Positions 1 to 12,253 of a stretch of DNA of 64,000 bases are shown here, in pieces. The stretch's first letter is position 1. Each line of letters opens with the position of its first letter. The stretch comes from Cellulosimicrobium cellulans (GTDB taxonomy: Bacteria; Actinomycetota; Actinomycetes; Actinomycetales; Cellulomonadaceae), in the NCBI RefSeq assembly GCF_006539945.1, contig NZ_BJNZ01000001.1, forward strand, positions 248,001 to 312,000, written 5' to 3'. Position numbers and translations under genes: made by a program. The notes below the pieces were generated by a model. That model searched no databases, was not told where the DNA came from, and saw only the letters and a program-made list of their open reading frames with translations.

Positions 1-608
1 TCCCAGTAGTCGGGGACGGGCAGCCCCGAGGGCAGGACGTTCTCGTCGGCCAGCTCCGCGACGGACACCGACGAGCGCGTGGCGAGCGGGTGCGTCCGCC
101 CGACGGCGAGCACGATCGGCTCGGTGAAGGTCACCGGGCCGACAGCGAGGTCCTTCTCCTCGACGGGCAGCCACAGGAGCGCGACGTCGACCTCGCCCTC
201 GCGCAGGAGGCGGAAGGGCTCGTCGATGCGGACCTCGCGCATGCGCAGGTCGACGTGCGGGTTGCGGGCGCGGAACAGCGCCGTGACGGGAGCGAGCTCC
301 TGCCAGAGCGGCCCCATGACGCCGAACGTCAGGGTCTCGCGCGCGGACCGCGCGGTGCTCGCCGCGGACTCGACGCCCTCGAGGATCCGGCGGTACCCGG
401 CCTCGAGGTCGGCGCGGAGCTGCTCCCCGAGGGGCGTGAGCGTGACGCGCCGGCTGGTGCGCTCGAACAGGGGCGCGCCGATCCGGCGTTCCTGCTTGGC
501 GATCGCCTGGCTCACCCGGGGCGCGGACACGTGCAGGCGCTCTGCCGTGCGCCCGAAGTGCAGCTCGTCGGCGAGCGTCAGGAAGATCTCGATGTCACGC
601 AGCTCCAC
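1..608 (-). CDS. LysR-family transcriptional regulator (3' part lies outside the window)
   Basis: Reading the minus strand from the GTG at 608 gives an uninterrupted frame to the window edge, about 202 residues of a family that is usually near 300. The first 60 residues form the LysR winged helix-turn-helix (LRDIEIFLTLADELHFGRTA, then HVSAPRVSQAIAKQERRIG), followed by the effector-binding core (VDVALLWLPVEEKDLAVGPV). Such proteins bind a small ligand and usually regulate a divergent gene, here the small monooxygenase-like gene at 741. The palindrome at 639-654 in the shared intergenic region is a plausible operator. The ligand cannot be read from the sequence. The gene has no ATG start and no stop inside the window. 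Confidence 0.9.
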   Translation of the reverse strand, partial: MELRDIEIFLTLADELHFGRTAERLHVSAPRVSQAIAKQERRIGAPLFERTSRRVTLTPLGEQLRADLEAGYRRILEGVESAASTARSARETLTFGVMGPLWQELAPVTALFRARNPHVDLRMREVRIDEPFRLLREGEVDVALLWLPVEEKDLAVGPVTFTEPIVLAVGRTHPLATRSSVSVAELADENVLPSGLPVPDYW

Positions 609-638
609 CCGACGATCGTCGCGTTCGTTAACCCCGGG

Positions 639-654
639 CGCAACCACCGTTGCG
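639..654. promoter_or_regulatory. Palindrome between lysR and the divergent small gene; candidate LysR operator
   Basis: CGCAAC-CACC-GTTGCG is a perfect 6+4+6 inverted repeat, 31 bp upstream of the lysR start. LysR proteins usually bind dyads in exactly this kind of divergent spacer. The function is inferred. Confidence 0.4.
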
Positions 655-740
655 GGATCGGCCGTTGTTCGCACGACCGCGCGGCCCGAGCCTGGAAGGG
701 CACGGCGAGAGGCGCCGGGCGGGATCGGGAGGAGACGACC

Positions 741-1031
741 ATGGCCGTCGTCAGGACGCACCGGTACACGGTGGAGACGGGCCGGCTGGCCCAGATGCTC
801 GAGCAGCGCAGCGCGCTGATCCAGGGGCTGCGCGCGGCGAACCCCGCGTTCACCGCGGCCACGCTCGTCCGGCTGGAGGACGGGACGTACCTCGACATCT
901 GGCGGTGGGACTCCGCCGCCGCGATGCAGACGGCGGCGCGGGCCGCGCGCGACGTCCCGCTCGTCGGGGCCACGCTCGGCCTCACCACCGACCACGAGGC
1001 GCTCGACGGCGAGGTGCTGGACGAGCGGTGA
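741..1031 (+). CDS. Small antibiotic-biosynthesis-monooxygenase-like protein, 96 aa
   Basis: The ATG at 741 follows a GGGAGGAG ribosome site at 728-735. The product (MAVVRTHRYTVETGRLAQML) has the size and layout of a dimeric ferredoxin-like barrel of the ABM type: an N-terminal strand, a helix around residues 12-30, and the strand-rich segment LVRLEDGTYLDIWRWDS followed by an alanine-rich helix. ABM proteins include quinol monooxygenases and haem-handling enzymes, but many have no known substrate. It is divergent from the LysR gene, which is likely its regulator. The family call is from overall pattern, not a diagnostic motif. Confidence 0.6.
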   Translation: MAVVRTHRYTVETGRLAQMLEQRSALIQGLRAANPAFTAATLVRLEDGTYLDIWRWDSAAAMQTAARAARDVPLVGATLGLTTDHEALDGEVLDER

Positions 1032-1142
1032 GGACCGCCGTCGTCCCCGGCCGCCACGGCGGGGGACGACGGTCCGGACGGGCGGCCGCGACCGACGCGG
1101 CCACGCACGGTATGACTGGACCGACACACGAGGAGCAGGACG

Positions 1143-1616
1143 ATGAGCACCGAAGGACGGACGACGAACGGCGCGGGCCGCGTCCCGGGGACGCCGGGAC
1201 GGTTCTCGCGCTGGATGCAGCGCCGCTCGAACGCGCGGCTCGTGCGCAAGGTCCGTGGCGGCAAGGCCACGTTCATGGGGATGGACGTCCTCGTGCTGCA
1301 CACGGTCGGCCGCCGCAGCGGGGCGGCGCGCGAGACGCCGCTCATGTGGCTGCCGGACGAGGGCGACGCCGTCCTCGTCGTCGCCTCGGGAGGCGGCAGC
1401 CGCAACCCGGACTGGCACGCCAACCTCGCTGCGCACCCCGACGACGTCGCGATCGAGCTGCCCGGGCGAGCGCCCGTCCCGGCGACGCCCCACGAGCTCG
1501 ACGGCGCGGACCGGGAGCGCGCGTGGCAGCGCGTCGCGACGGCGCAGCCGCGCATCGCGAAGTACCAGAGCAAGGCCGAACGGCAGTACCCGCTCGTGCG
1601 GCTCACGCCGCGGTGA
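1143..1616 (+). CDS. Nitroreductase/deazaflavin-dependent oxidoreductase family protein (DDN-like), 157 aa
   Basis: The product belongs to the split-barrel family that includes mycobacterial Ddn. The diagnostic part is LVLHTVGRRSGAARETPLMW (residues about 57-76), then VVASGGGSRNPDWHANLAAH (about 82-101), which contribute to the flavin/F420 site. The C-terminal QPRIAKYQSKAERQYPLVRL is also typical. Members bind F420 or flavins and reduce quinones or nitro compounds; the substrate here is unknown. An AGGAGCAGG ribosome site lies at 1131-1139. Length is normal for the family. An F420-type LLM oxidoreductase at 43394-44179 makes F420 use in this organism plausible. Confidence 0.85.
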   Translation: MSTEGRTTNGAGRVPGTPGRFSRWMQRRSNARLVRKVRGGKATFMGMDVLVLHTVGRRSGAARETPLMWLPDEGDAVLVVASGGGSRNPDWHANLAAHPDDVAIELPGRAPVPATPHELDGADRERAWQRVATAQPRIAKYQSKAERQYPLVRLTPR

Positions 1617-1738
1617 GTTCCACCCGCACGGCCGGTCCTGACACAGGACGCCCGCGCGGCGCCGCAGAATCCACGCGCCGGATCGACCGGCTCTCGGGCA
1701 GACTTTCACCGGACTGCCGAGGCCGGGCGGTCGGCGCC

Positions 1739-1756
1739 GTCGACCGGCCGGTCGAC
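1739..1756. promoter_or_regulatory. 18-bp perfect palindrome upstream of the UvrA-like gene
   Basis: GTCGACCGGCCGGTCGAC is self-complementary over 18 bp and ends 47 bp before the start codon at 1804. Position and symmetry suit an operator for a dimeric repressor. No regulator gene is adjacent, so its owner is unknown. Confidence 0.4.
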
Positions 1757-1803
1757 CGACTCAGCAGTGGCCGCGCGACGAGGCTCGACGACGAGGAGAC
1801 ACG

Positions 1804-4188
<2,385 letters not shown>

Positions 4189-4200
4189 CCCCTCGCCACG

Positions 4201-4257
4201 TCGAACACGACATGAGCGTCGTCATCCGCCCGATGGCGACCGTCATGTCGTGTTCGA
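4201..4257. repeat. Palindromic intergenic repeat, copy 1 of 6
   Basis: A perfect 15-bp stem (TCGAACACGACATGA at 4201-4215 with its complement at 4243-4257) encloses an imperfect inner palindrome. It lies 12 bp after the UvrA-like stop codon. The outer arms match the copies at 37229 and 49258. Sequence similarity with the copy at 37229 continues for about 22 bp past the right arm (4258-4279, 19 of 22 identical by eye). It could act as a terminator here, but other copies lie in divergent promoter regions. Confidence 0.85.
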
Positions 4258-4333
4258 CAGCGCGCGGAGGCGTGGTCGCCTTGCGGGGCGCGAGTTCTCT
4301 CGCCAGCCTCACCTTCGCCACCGGTCTCGCGTG

Positions 4334-4347
4334 TCTGGGATGCCAGA
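4334..4347 (+). promoter_or_regulatory. Candidate HutR-type operator upstream of hutH
   Basis: TCTGGGATGCCAGA is the core of a 16-bp perfect dyad (GTCTGG-GATG-CCAGAC, 4333-4348), 55 bp before the hutH start. It agrees with the 14-bp motif known for the IclR-type regulator HutR of Corynebacterium glutamicum (TCTGwwATwCCAGA) at every fixed base and differs only at the A/T-preferring positions. No HutR gene lies in this window. Confidence 0.6.
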
Positions 4348-4402
4348 CTGAACCTCCACGGCCGCCCTGTCCGGGCGGTGTGCCGCGGTGTGTGCTGGTG
4401 GC

Positions 4403-6052
4403 ATGGCAGCGACGACGCACTCCCCGGCCGTCTCCGGCCGCCCCGGCCCGACGGCGGTCCTCGCCCCCGACCCGGCCCGTGCCGCGCGCGTCGTCGTCGT
4501 GGGCGACGGCCCGCTGACGATCGACGACGTGGTCGACGTCGCGCGGCACGGTGCGCGCGTGCGGCTCGCCGACGCGGCGGTCGACGCGATGGCGGCGAGC
4601 CGCGCCGTCGTGGAAGGGCTCGCGGACGACGACCGCCCGCACTACGGCGTCTCCACCGGGTTCGGCGCGCTCGCGCGGCGGCACATCCCGGTCGAGCGCC
4701 GCGCGCAGCTCCAGCTCAGCCTCGTGCGGTCCCACGCCGCGGGCTCCGGACCGGAGGTCGAGCGCGAGGTCGTGCGCGCGCTCCAGCTCCTGCGGCTCGC
4801 GACCCTCGCGACCGGACGGACGGGGGCGCGCCCCGTCGTCGCGCAGACGTACGCGGCGATGCTCGACGCCGGGGTCACGCCCATGGTGCGCGAGTTCGGC
4901 TCGCTCGGCTGCTCGGGCGACCTGGCACCGCTCGCGCACGTGGCGCTCGCGGCGCTGGGGGAGGGCGAGGTCCGGGACGCGACGGGCGCCCTCGTGCCCG
5001 CCGCCGATGCGCTCGCCGCGGCCGGGATCGCGCCGCTCGCGCTGCGCGAGAAGGAGGGCCTCGCGCTCATCAACGGCACGGACGGCATGCTCGGCATGCT
5101 CGCGCTCGCGCTGCACGACCTGCGGTCCCTGCTGACGACGGCCGACGTCGCGGCAGCGGCGAGCGTCGAGGCGCTGCTCGGCTCGGACGCACCGTTCGCC
5201 GCGGACCTCGTGGCGCTGCGGCCGCACCCCGGCCAGGCGGCGTCGGCCGCGAACCTGCGCGCCCTGCTCGACGGCTCGCCCGTCGTCGCGAGCCACCGCA
5301 CGCTCGACGCCGACGGCCGTCCGGAGTGCACGCGCGTGCAGGACGCGTACTCGCTGCGGTGCGCGCCCCAGGTGCACGGCGCCGCGCGCGACACGCTCGA
5401 CCACGCGGCCGCCGTCGCACGCCGCGAGCTCGCAGCGGCGATCGACAACCCGGTCGTCACGGTGGACGGGCGCGTGGAGTCGAACGGCAACTTCCACGGG
5501 GCCCCGATCGCGTACGTGCTCGACTTCCTCGCGATCGCCGCGGCCGACGTCGCGAGCATGAGCGAGCGCCGCACGGACCGGTTCCTCGACAAGGCCCGGA
5601 ACGAGGGCCTGCCGCCGTTCCTCGCCGACGACCCGGGCGTCGACTCCGGCCTGATGATCGCGCAGTACACGGCGGCGGGGATCGTCTCGGAGCTCAAGCG
5701 CCTCGCGGTGCCGTCGAGCGTCGACTCGATCCCGTCGTCGGCCATGCAGGAGGACCACGTGTCCATGGGGTGGGCGGGTGCGCGGAAGCTCCGCCGCGCC
5801 GTCGACGGCCTCGGCCGCGTCCTCGCGATCGAGCTCCTCACCGCCACGCGTGCGCTCGACCTCCGCTGCGCCCCGGGTGGGTCGCTGCACCCCGCGCGGG
5901 GGACGGGCGCCGTGCGCGACCTCGTGCGCACGGTCGTCGCGGGCCCCGGCCCGGACCGCTACCTCTCGCCCGAGATCGAGGCCGTGACCCACCTCGTCGC
6001 GACGGGTGCCGTGACCGCGGCGGCGAGCGCCGCCGTCGGGCACCTGGCCTGA
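4403..6052 (+). CDS. hutH: Histidine ammonia-lyase HutH, 549 aa
   Basis: This enzyme removes ammonia from L-histidine to give urocanate, the first step of histidine breakdown. The catalytic MIO group forms by cyclisation of a tripeptide inside [14 protein letters not shown]; here that tripeptide is Cys170-Ser171-Gly172 instead of the commoner Ala-Ser-Gly, a change I believe occurs in other actinobacteria. Other family signatures are [39 protein letters not shown] and [13 protein letters not shown]. The ATG at 4403 was chosen; an in-frame GTG lies at 4388 and neither has a strong ribosome site. It is followed by hutU after 31 bp and hutI with overlap, so the three form an operon, probably controlled through the dyad at 4334-4347. 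Length is slightly above the usual 510. Confidence 0.96.
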   Translation: MAATTHSPAVSGRPGPTAVLAPDPARAARVVVVGDGPLTIDDVVDVARHGARVRLADAAVDAMAASRAVVEGLADDDRPHYGVSTGFGALARRHIPVERRAQLQLSLVRSHAAGSGPEVEREVVRALQLLRLATLATGRTGARPVVAQTYAAMLDAGVTPMVREFGSLGCSGDLAPLAHVALAALGEGEVRDATGALVPAADALAAAGIAPLALREKEGLALINGTDGMLGMLALALHDLRSLLTTADVAAAASVEALLGSDAPFAADLVALRPHPGQAASAANLRALLDGSPVVASHRTLDADGRPECTRVQDAYSLRCAPQVHGAARDTLDHAAAVARRELAAAIDNPVVTVDGRVESNGNFHGAPIAYVLDFLAIAAADVASMSERRTDRFLDKARNEGLPPFLADDPGVDSGLMIAQYTAAGIVSELKRLAVPSSVDSIPSSAMQEDHVSMGWAGARKLRRAVDGLGRVLAIELLTATRALDLRCAPGGSLHPARGTGAVRDLVRTVVAGPGPDRYLSPEIEAVTHLVATGAVTAAASAAVGHLA

Positions 6053-6083
6053 GACCCCACCCGAACCGAACGGAGCGAGACAG

Positions 6084-7759
<1,676 letters not shown>

Positions 7760-7760
<1 letters not shown>

Positions 7761-9157
7761 TGGCTCGCCCTCCGGCGCCGAACCCGGGGTTGCGCGGCAC
7801 GACGGCGCCCGGCTGGCGCGAAACCCCGGGTTCGGCAGCCCTCGGGTGGCCCGCAACCCCGGGTTCGGCGGACGGGTCGACGCTCCTCACCGGGATCGGG
7901 GAGCTGACGACCAACGCGCCCGGCGGGCCCGGCACGGGTGAGGGCGACCCGACCGGGCTGGTGACGGACGCCGTCGTGCTGCTCGACGGCGGCCGGGTCG
8001 CCTGGGCGGGGCCGGCCCGCGAGGCGCGGGACGCCGTCGGGCGCGCTCTGGACGGACGCGCGCCGGACGTCACGGTCGACGTGGGCGGGCGCGCCGTCGT
8101 CCCCGGGTTCGTCGACTCGCACACCCACCTCGTGTTCGCGGGCGACCGCGCCGCCGAGTTCGAGGCGCGCATGGCCGGCCGCCCGTACGCGGCGGGCGGC
8201 ATCCCTTCCACCGTCGCTGCCACGCGCGCCGCGTCCGACGACGAGCTCCGGGCCGGGCTCGCGCGGCACCTCGACGAGGCGGCGCGGCAGGGCACGACCA
8301 CGGTCGAGGTGAAGAGCGGCTACGGGCTCACCGTCGCGGACGAGGAGCGCGCGGTCCGGCTCGCGCGCGAGGTCACGCCGGAGGTGACGTTCCTCGGGGC
8401 GCACGTCGTGCCCGCGGAGCTCTCCGGGCGCGCGGACGCGTACGTCGACCTCGTGTGCGGCGACATGCTCGCCGCGTGCGCGCCGCACGCGCGGTGGGTC
8501 GACGTGTTCTGCGAGACCGGCGCGTTCACGCCCGAGCAGTCGCGACGCGTCCTCGAGGCCGGGGCCGCCGCGGGACTCGGCGTGCGCGTGCACGCGAGCC
8601 AGCTCGGCCCGGGGGAGGGCGTGCGCCTCGCCGTCGGGCTCGGCGCCGCCGCCGTCGACCACTGCACCTACCTCACCGACGCCGACGTCGCGGCGCTCGC
8701 CGGGTCGTGGACCGGCAGCGGGAGGCGGCCGGGCGGGCCGTCGGGAGCGGTCGCCGGGACCGTCGCGACCCTGCTCCCCGGCGTGGAGTTCTCCACGCGC
8801 CAGCCCTACCCCGACGCGCGACGCCTGCTCGACGCGGGCGCCGTCGTCGCGCTCGCGAGCGACTGCAACCCCGGGTCGAGCTACACGTCGTCGATGCCGC
8901 TGTGCGTCGCGCTCGCCGTCCGGGAGATGCGGATGACCGTCGCCGAGGCCGTCTGGTCCGCGACCGCGGGGGGCGCGCTCGCGCTGCGGCGCGACGACGT
9001 CGGGCATCTCGCCCCCGGCGCGCGGGCCGACCTCGTGCTGCTCGACGCCCCGAGCCGCGTCCACCTCGCCTACCGCCCGGGCGTCCCGCTCGTCGCGGCG
9101 ACGTGGAAGGACGGCATCCGCCTCCCCGCCAGGGAGAACCCCGGATCGACGAGGTAG
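7760..9157 (+). CDS. hutI: Imidazolonepropionase HutI with an unusual N-terminal extension, 465 aa
   Basis: HutI hydrolyses imidazolonepropionate to N-formimidoyl-L-glutamate. It is a metal-dependent amidohydrolase: the metal-binding [12 protein letters not shown] lies near residue 117, followed by [33 protein letters not shown] and [13 protein letters not shown]. Translation is coupled to hutU through TGATG. The first roughly 38 residues (rich in NPG and TPG) are not part of the family; they are encoded by three copies of a short palindromic repeat (7779-7867). The conserved part begins at [13 protein letters not shown] near residue 41. A further segment, [11 protein letters not shown], before the VATLLPG strand also looks like a loop insertion. 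The enzyme core is complete, so activity is expected. Confidence 0.95.
7779..7867. repeat. Three copies of a CGCAACCCCGGGTTCG-type repeat inside the 5' end of hutI
   Basis: One inverted copy (7779-7795) and two direct copies (about 7818-7835 and 7852-7867) share the core AACCCCGGGTT. Opposite orientation lets the first pair with either of the others as a hairpin. They are translated in frame as low-complexity sequence in HutI. Confidence 0.75.
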
Positions 9158-9164
9158 TTCTCCC
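9132..9164 (+). terminator. Hairpin at the hutI stop codon
   Basis: GGGAGAAC (9132-9139) pairs with GTTCTCCC (9157-9164) across a 17-base loop that includes most of the TAG stop. No U-tract follows. It may end hut transcription or protect the 3' end of the mRNA. Confidence 0.4.
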
Positions 9165-9222
9165 TCGCGCGACCACGGTCCTGTCTCCGTGTCACCACCG
9201 GCTCTGCTGTGCCGCCGCAGCT

Positions 9223-10245
9223 CTAGGTGCGCACGGGCTCCGGTGCTGACGGGCGGAGGGCGAGTCCCGCCGCGAGCTCGAGGACGCAGAGCGCGGCGAG
9301 GCGGACGGTGCGGCCGTCGGGGGCGTCGGCGGTGGCGTCGACCTCGACGACGTCGGCGGACCGGAGGCGGTCGTCTCGGGCCGCCGCGCGGACCAGGGCG
9401 CGCAGCTCCCACGCCGCGATGCCGCCGGGGACGCTCGCCGGGCAGCCCGGGGCGACGGACCGGTCGCACACGTCGACGTCGACGTCGAGGTGCACCGGCC
9501 CGCCCGCGGCGCCGGCGATCTCGAGCGCCGCCCGCATCACGTCCTCCGGGCCGCGTCGGCGCAGCTCGTCGACGTGGACGACCCTGATCCCCAGGTCCAC
9601 CGCGCGTCGCGCGTACTCGGCCGAGTTGGCGAAGTCCGCGATGCCGATCTGCACGACCCGCCGCGGGTCGAGGCCGGCCTCGACCAGCCGGCGCACGGGC
9701 GACCCGTTCGACACGCCGTCGCGCAGGTCGTGGTGGGCGTCGAGCGTCACGAGGCCCGCGGCGGCGAGGTCGCCGCCCCACGCGCCGAGCGCCGTCGCGA
9801 CGGTCACGGAGTTGTCGCCGCCGAGCGCGACGAGCAGGCGCGCGCGCTCCAGGGCGGCGCTGACCGCGACGCGCGTCCGCGCCTCGCCCTCCGCGCCGTC
9901 CGGCTCGTCGACGTCGCCGAGGTCCGCGAACGCGAGGTCCGCAAGGTCGAGCACACCCCGGCCCGACGGTGCCCCTCGGCCAGTCCCGACCGCCGCGGCG
10001 GGCCGCACGCGGGCGGAGGGACCGCCGTCGGGCAGGGGGCGGTCGGGGACGAGGGCGGGGCTGAACCGGCGCAGCGCGTCGCGCACGGCGGCGGGGGTCT
10101 CGTGCGCGCCGGTGGGGGAGAGCGACGTGCGCCAGGCCGGGACGCCGAGGATCGCGACGTCGACGTCGTCCCCGCCGAGCGGGGGCCAGCCGCCCGCCCG
10201 GGGCCAGGACGGGTCGTGGGACAGGGGCTGTGCGGCGCTGCTCAC
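9223..10245 (-). CDS. hutG: Formimidoylglutamase HutG (arginase-family hydrolase), 340 aa
   Basis: HutG hydrolyses N-formimidoyl-L-glutamate to glutamate and formamide, finishing histidine breakdown. The binuclear manganese-site motifs of the arginase/agmatinase family are present: ALGGDNSVTVAT (usual GGDHS), LVTLDAHHDLRDG, and HLDVDVDVCDRSVAPGCPA followed by VPGGI. The conserved early strand VAILGVPAWRTSLSPTGA is also there. Arginase or agmatinase cannot be excluded by fold alone, but convergence with hutHUI makes formimidoylglutamase the best call. It is transcribed opposite to the other hut genes and so must have its own promoter. An internal stretch around residues 85-100 is poorly conserved. 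Confidence 0.88.
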   Translation of the reverse strand: MSSAAQPLSHDPSWPRAGGWPPLGGDDVDVAILGVPAWRTSLSPTGAHETPAAVRDALRRFSPALVPDRPLPDGGPSARVRPAAAVGTGRGAPSGRGVLDLADLAFADLGDVDEPDGAEGEARTRVAVSAALERARLLVALGGDNSVTVATALGAWGGDLAAAGLVTLDAHHDLRDGVSNGSPVRRLVEAGLDPRRVVQIGIADFANSAEYARRAVDLGIRVVHVDELRRRGPEDVMRAALEIAGAAGGPVHLDVDVDVCDRSVAPGCPASVPGGIAAWELRALVRAAARDDRLRSADVVEVDATADAPDGRTVRLAALCVLELAAGLALRPSAPEPVRT

Positions 10246-10288
10246 CTCCCGACCGTAGCAACGCCCGGGATCGGTCGAGCGGCGCGGG

Positions 10289-10666
10289 TCAGGACGCGAG
10301 GGTCGCGACGAGCGTCGCGAGCCCGAAACCGGACTGCCCGAGGGTCCCGGTCCACAGGCGGTGGTCGGAGACCCACAGCACGACCCCGCCCAGCGCCATG
10401 AAGCCCGCGGTGTACAGGACGAGGGTCCGTCCCTCGTCCACGAGGCCGTTCGCGGCGAGCACGACCCCGAGCACCGTCCCGGCGCCGAGGAACATGTTGT
10501 AGAACGCGACGTTGAACGCCCACAGCGCGACCTCGGGCGGCGAGAAGCGCTTGCGCAGCAGGAACTGCTGGGCCCAGGGCCGGTGGAAGAAGAAGGCCTC
10601 GACGACCCCGACGCCGACGTGCAGCACGCCGGCGGCGACGGCGAGGACCTGGGCGAGCGTGCTCAT
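10289..10666 (-). CDS. DUF1304 membrane protein, 125 aa
   Basis: A small integral membrane protein with four hydrophobic segments (about residues 4-24, 48-70, 80-100 and 108-124). The central FFFHRPWAQQFLLRKRF and FNVAFYNMFLGAGTVLG are typical of the DUF1304 family, whose function is unknown. Its ATG overlaps the end of the DinB-like gene by four bases (ATGA), so the two are translationally coupled and probably repressed together by the divergent MarR regulator. Confidence 0.88.
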   Translation of the reverse strand: MSTLAQVLAVAAGVLHVGVGVVEAFFFHRPWAQQFLLRKRFSPPEVALWAFNVAFYNMFLGAGTVLGVVLAANGLVDEGRTLVLYTAGFMALGGVVLWVSDHRLWTGTLGQSGFGLATLVATLAS

Positions 10667-11352
10667 GGGAGCTCCTCCCGGTCGTGCGGCGCGAACGAGC
10701 GGGCGAGACGGCGGGCGCCGTCACCGTCCAGGTGGGCGAGGGCCGCGGGTCGCCCGGTGAGCAGCAGGAGCAGGGCGGTCATGGAGCCGGTCACCTGCTG
10801 TCCCTCGCCGCGCTGCCACGGCACGTCGGCGGCGACGAGGCGGAAACCGGCGAGGCGCCGCCGGGCGCGGAACGGGAACGACACCGCCCACACGCGCTCG
10901 GCGGCCTCGCGGGAGGCGAGGGGCGGTGCGGGGAGATCGATCCCGAGCGCGACGGCGACGTCCTGGGCGTGGACGAGCGCGTCGACGAGCGCGCCGTGCG
11001 GGGTCGTCCCCGGCGCGAGGTGACGCGACCCGACGGTCGCGCGCAGGGCGGCGAGCACCTCCTCGCGCGGGCGTTCCCCGGCCTCGCGCGTGAGGAGGTC
11101 CATCATCCCGTCGAAGCTCGCGCGGCCGCGGACGAGCGCCCGGGCGAGCCCGCGGGCGAGCGCCGCGCGCGAGGAGGTGGGGGCGAGGGTGAGGTGGGCG
11201 GCGACGTCGTGGACGCGCCATCCCGTGCACAGGCTGGGGCGCTCCCAGTCGGCGGGGTCCAGACCGGCGACGAGGTCCACGAAGGAGGCCCGGGCGGTCG
11301 CGACGGCCGCCCACACGTCGTCCTCCGCCATCAAGTAGTCGGGTGCACTCAT
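10663..11352 (-). CDS. DinB-fold/mycothiol-dependent maleylpyruvate isomerase-type protein, 229 aa
   Basis: The N-terminal half carries the four-helix DinB-like pattern of actinobacterial mycothiol-dependent enzymes: DLVAGLDPADWERPSLCTGW followed by RVHDVAAHLT near residues 28-57, then DALVHAQDVAVALG near residue 130, which includes the histidines that hold the metal in this fold. Members transfer or isomerise using mycothiol, but the substrate here is unknown. The gene starts 92 bp from the divergent MarR gene, with a palindrome between them, and is followed with overlap by the DUF1304 gene. Confidence 0.82.
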   Translation of the reverse strand: MSAPDYLMAEDDVWAAVATARASFVDLVAGLDPADWERPSLCTGWRVHDVAAHLTLAPTSSRAALARGLARALVRGRASFDGMMDLLTREAGERPREEVLAALRATVGSRHLAPGTTPHGALVDALVHAQDVAVALGIDLPAPPLASREAAERVWAVSFPFRARRRLAGFRLVAADVPWQRGEGQQVTGSMTALLLLLTGRPAALAHLDGDGARRLARSFAPHDREELP

Positions 11353-11381
11353 CGGAGCGCCTCCAGAACTGATACGATGAT

Positions 11382-11398
11382 CTGACTACTTTAGTCAG
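11382..11398. promoter_or_regulatory. Candidate MarR operator
   Basis: CTGACTA-CTT-TAGTCAG is a perfect 7+3+7 inverted repeat between the divergent marR and DinB-like genes, in one of the few A/T-rich stretches of this region. MarR proteins commonly bind dyads of this length in their own promoter. Confidence 0.6.
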
Positions 11399-11444
11399 CC
11401 GGACTGACGATGGTCAACCCCTCGGCATCCCCACGGAGGCGTAC

Positions 11445-11885
11445 GTGAGCGAGCAGGACGAGCTCAACACCGGGCTGCTCCTGTTCATCCCGTACCGCGC
11501 GCTCGAGCTGCGGGTCTACACCGCGGTCCGGGAGGCGGGGTTCGACGACGCGACGCCCGCGCAGCTCCGCGTGTTCCAGCGGGTCGGGCCGCACGGCACG
11601 CGCCTCACGGACCTTGCCGAGGCGGCGGAGATCACCAAGCAGACCGCGGGGTTCCTCGTCGACCAGCTCGAGGCCGCCGGATACGTCGAGCGTATCCCCG
11701 ACCCCGCGGACCGTCGGGCCCGCCTCGTGCGCGTGACCGCCCGGGGCGAGGCGGCGTCGCGCGTCGCCGCAGCGGAGCTCGCGCGGGTCGAGGCGGAGTG
11801 GACCGCGCACCTCGGGGTGCGCGGCATGGCGTCCCTGCGGCGTCAGCTCGCGCGCCTGCGCGAGATCACCGACCCCTGGGCCTAG
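11445..11885 (+). CDS. MarR-family transcriptional regulator, 146 aa
   Basis: A winged-helix repressor of MarR type. The recognition region reads FDDATPAQLRVFQRVGPHGT, LTDLAEAAEITKQTAGFLVD and the wing YVERIPDPADRRARLVRVTA. MarR proteins sense phenolic or oxidant ligands and usually control an adjacent divergent operon, here the DinB-like/DUF1304 pair. The GTG start at 11445 follows CCACGGAGGCGTAC, a good ribosome site. Length is typical. The ligand is unknown. Confidence 0.93.
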   Translation: MSEQDELNTGLLLFIPYRALELRVYTAVREAGFDDATPAQLRVFQRVGPHGTRLTDLAEAAEITKQTAGFLVDQLEAAGYVERIPDPADRRARLVRVTARGEAASRVAAAELARVEAEWTAHLGVRGMASLRRQLARLREITDPWA

Positions 11886-12253
11886 CTCGAACGGCTCGAC
11901 GTCCGCCGTCGGCGTGAGGAGACCGCCGCGCGGTCGTGCTCGCAGCGCAGCGCGGCGCGCTCGCCCTGGAGCGACCGGGCGGCGCCCGGTCCCACTTGTG
12001 CATAGCAAGCATGCATAACAAAGATCCATGACACGCATCTTTCGACTAGACGTCGACAAAAGTAGATCCCGAAGGTACGGTCGGTTTTCGTCGGCTGACA
12101 CGGGCATCCTCGTTCGGTCGCAGGTGCAGCCTCAGCGTCGAGCGCTCGCAGGCGTCGACCGGCGCGAGCCACGGAGGAGTGCGGCCAGAGACCCTGTGCC
12201 TCGCCCTCACGATGCAGGCTGCTTGGTTTCCCCAGTGCGTCAAGGAGGACGTT
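11886..12253 (+). promoter_or_regulatory. 368-bp gene-free region, promoter of the large secreted protein
   Basis: No convincing gene is present. Around 11999-12075 the base composition drops sharply in GC, unusual for this window. It holds two direct TGCATA hexamers (11999-12004 and 12012-12017) and an inverted repeat TCGAC-TAGAC-GTCGA centred near 12050. These are candidate binding sites for a sugar-responsive regulator. A strong ribosome site AAGGAGGA (12242-12249) sits just before the GTG at 12254. Confidence 0.5.

Noticed and set aside
12179-12253. Longer N-terminus for the large secreted protein from the first in-frame start at 12179
   Set aside because: The extra 25 residues lie before the strong ribosome site at 12242-12249 and would hide the signal peptide.
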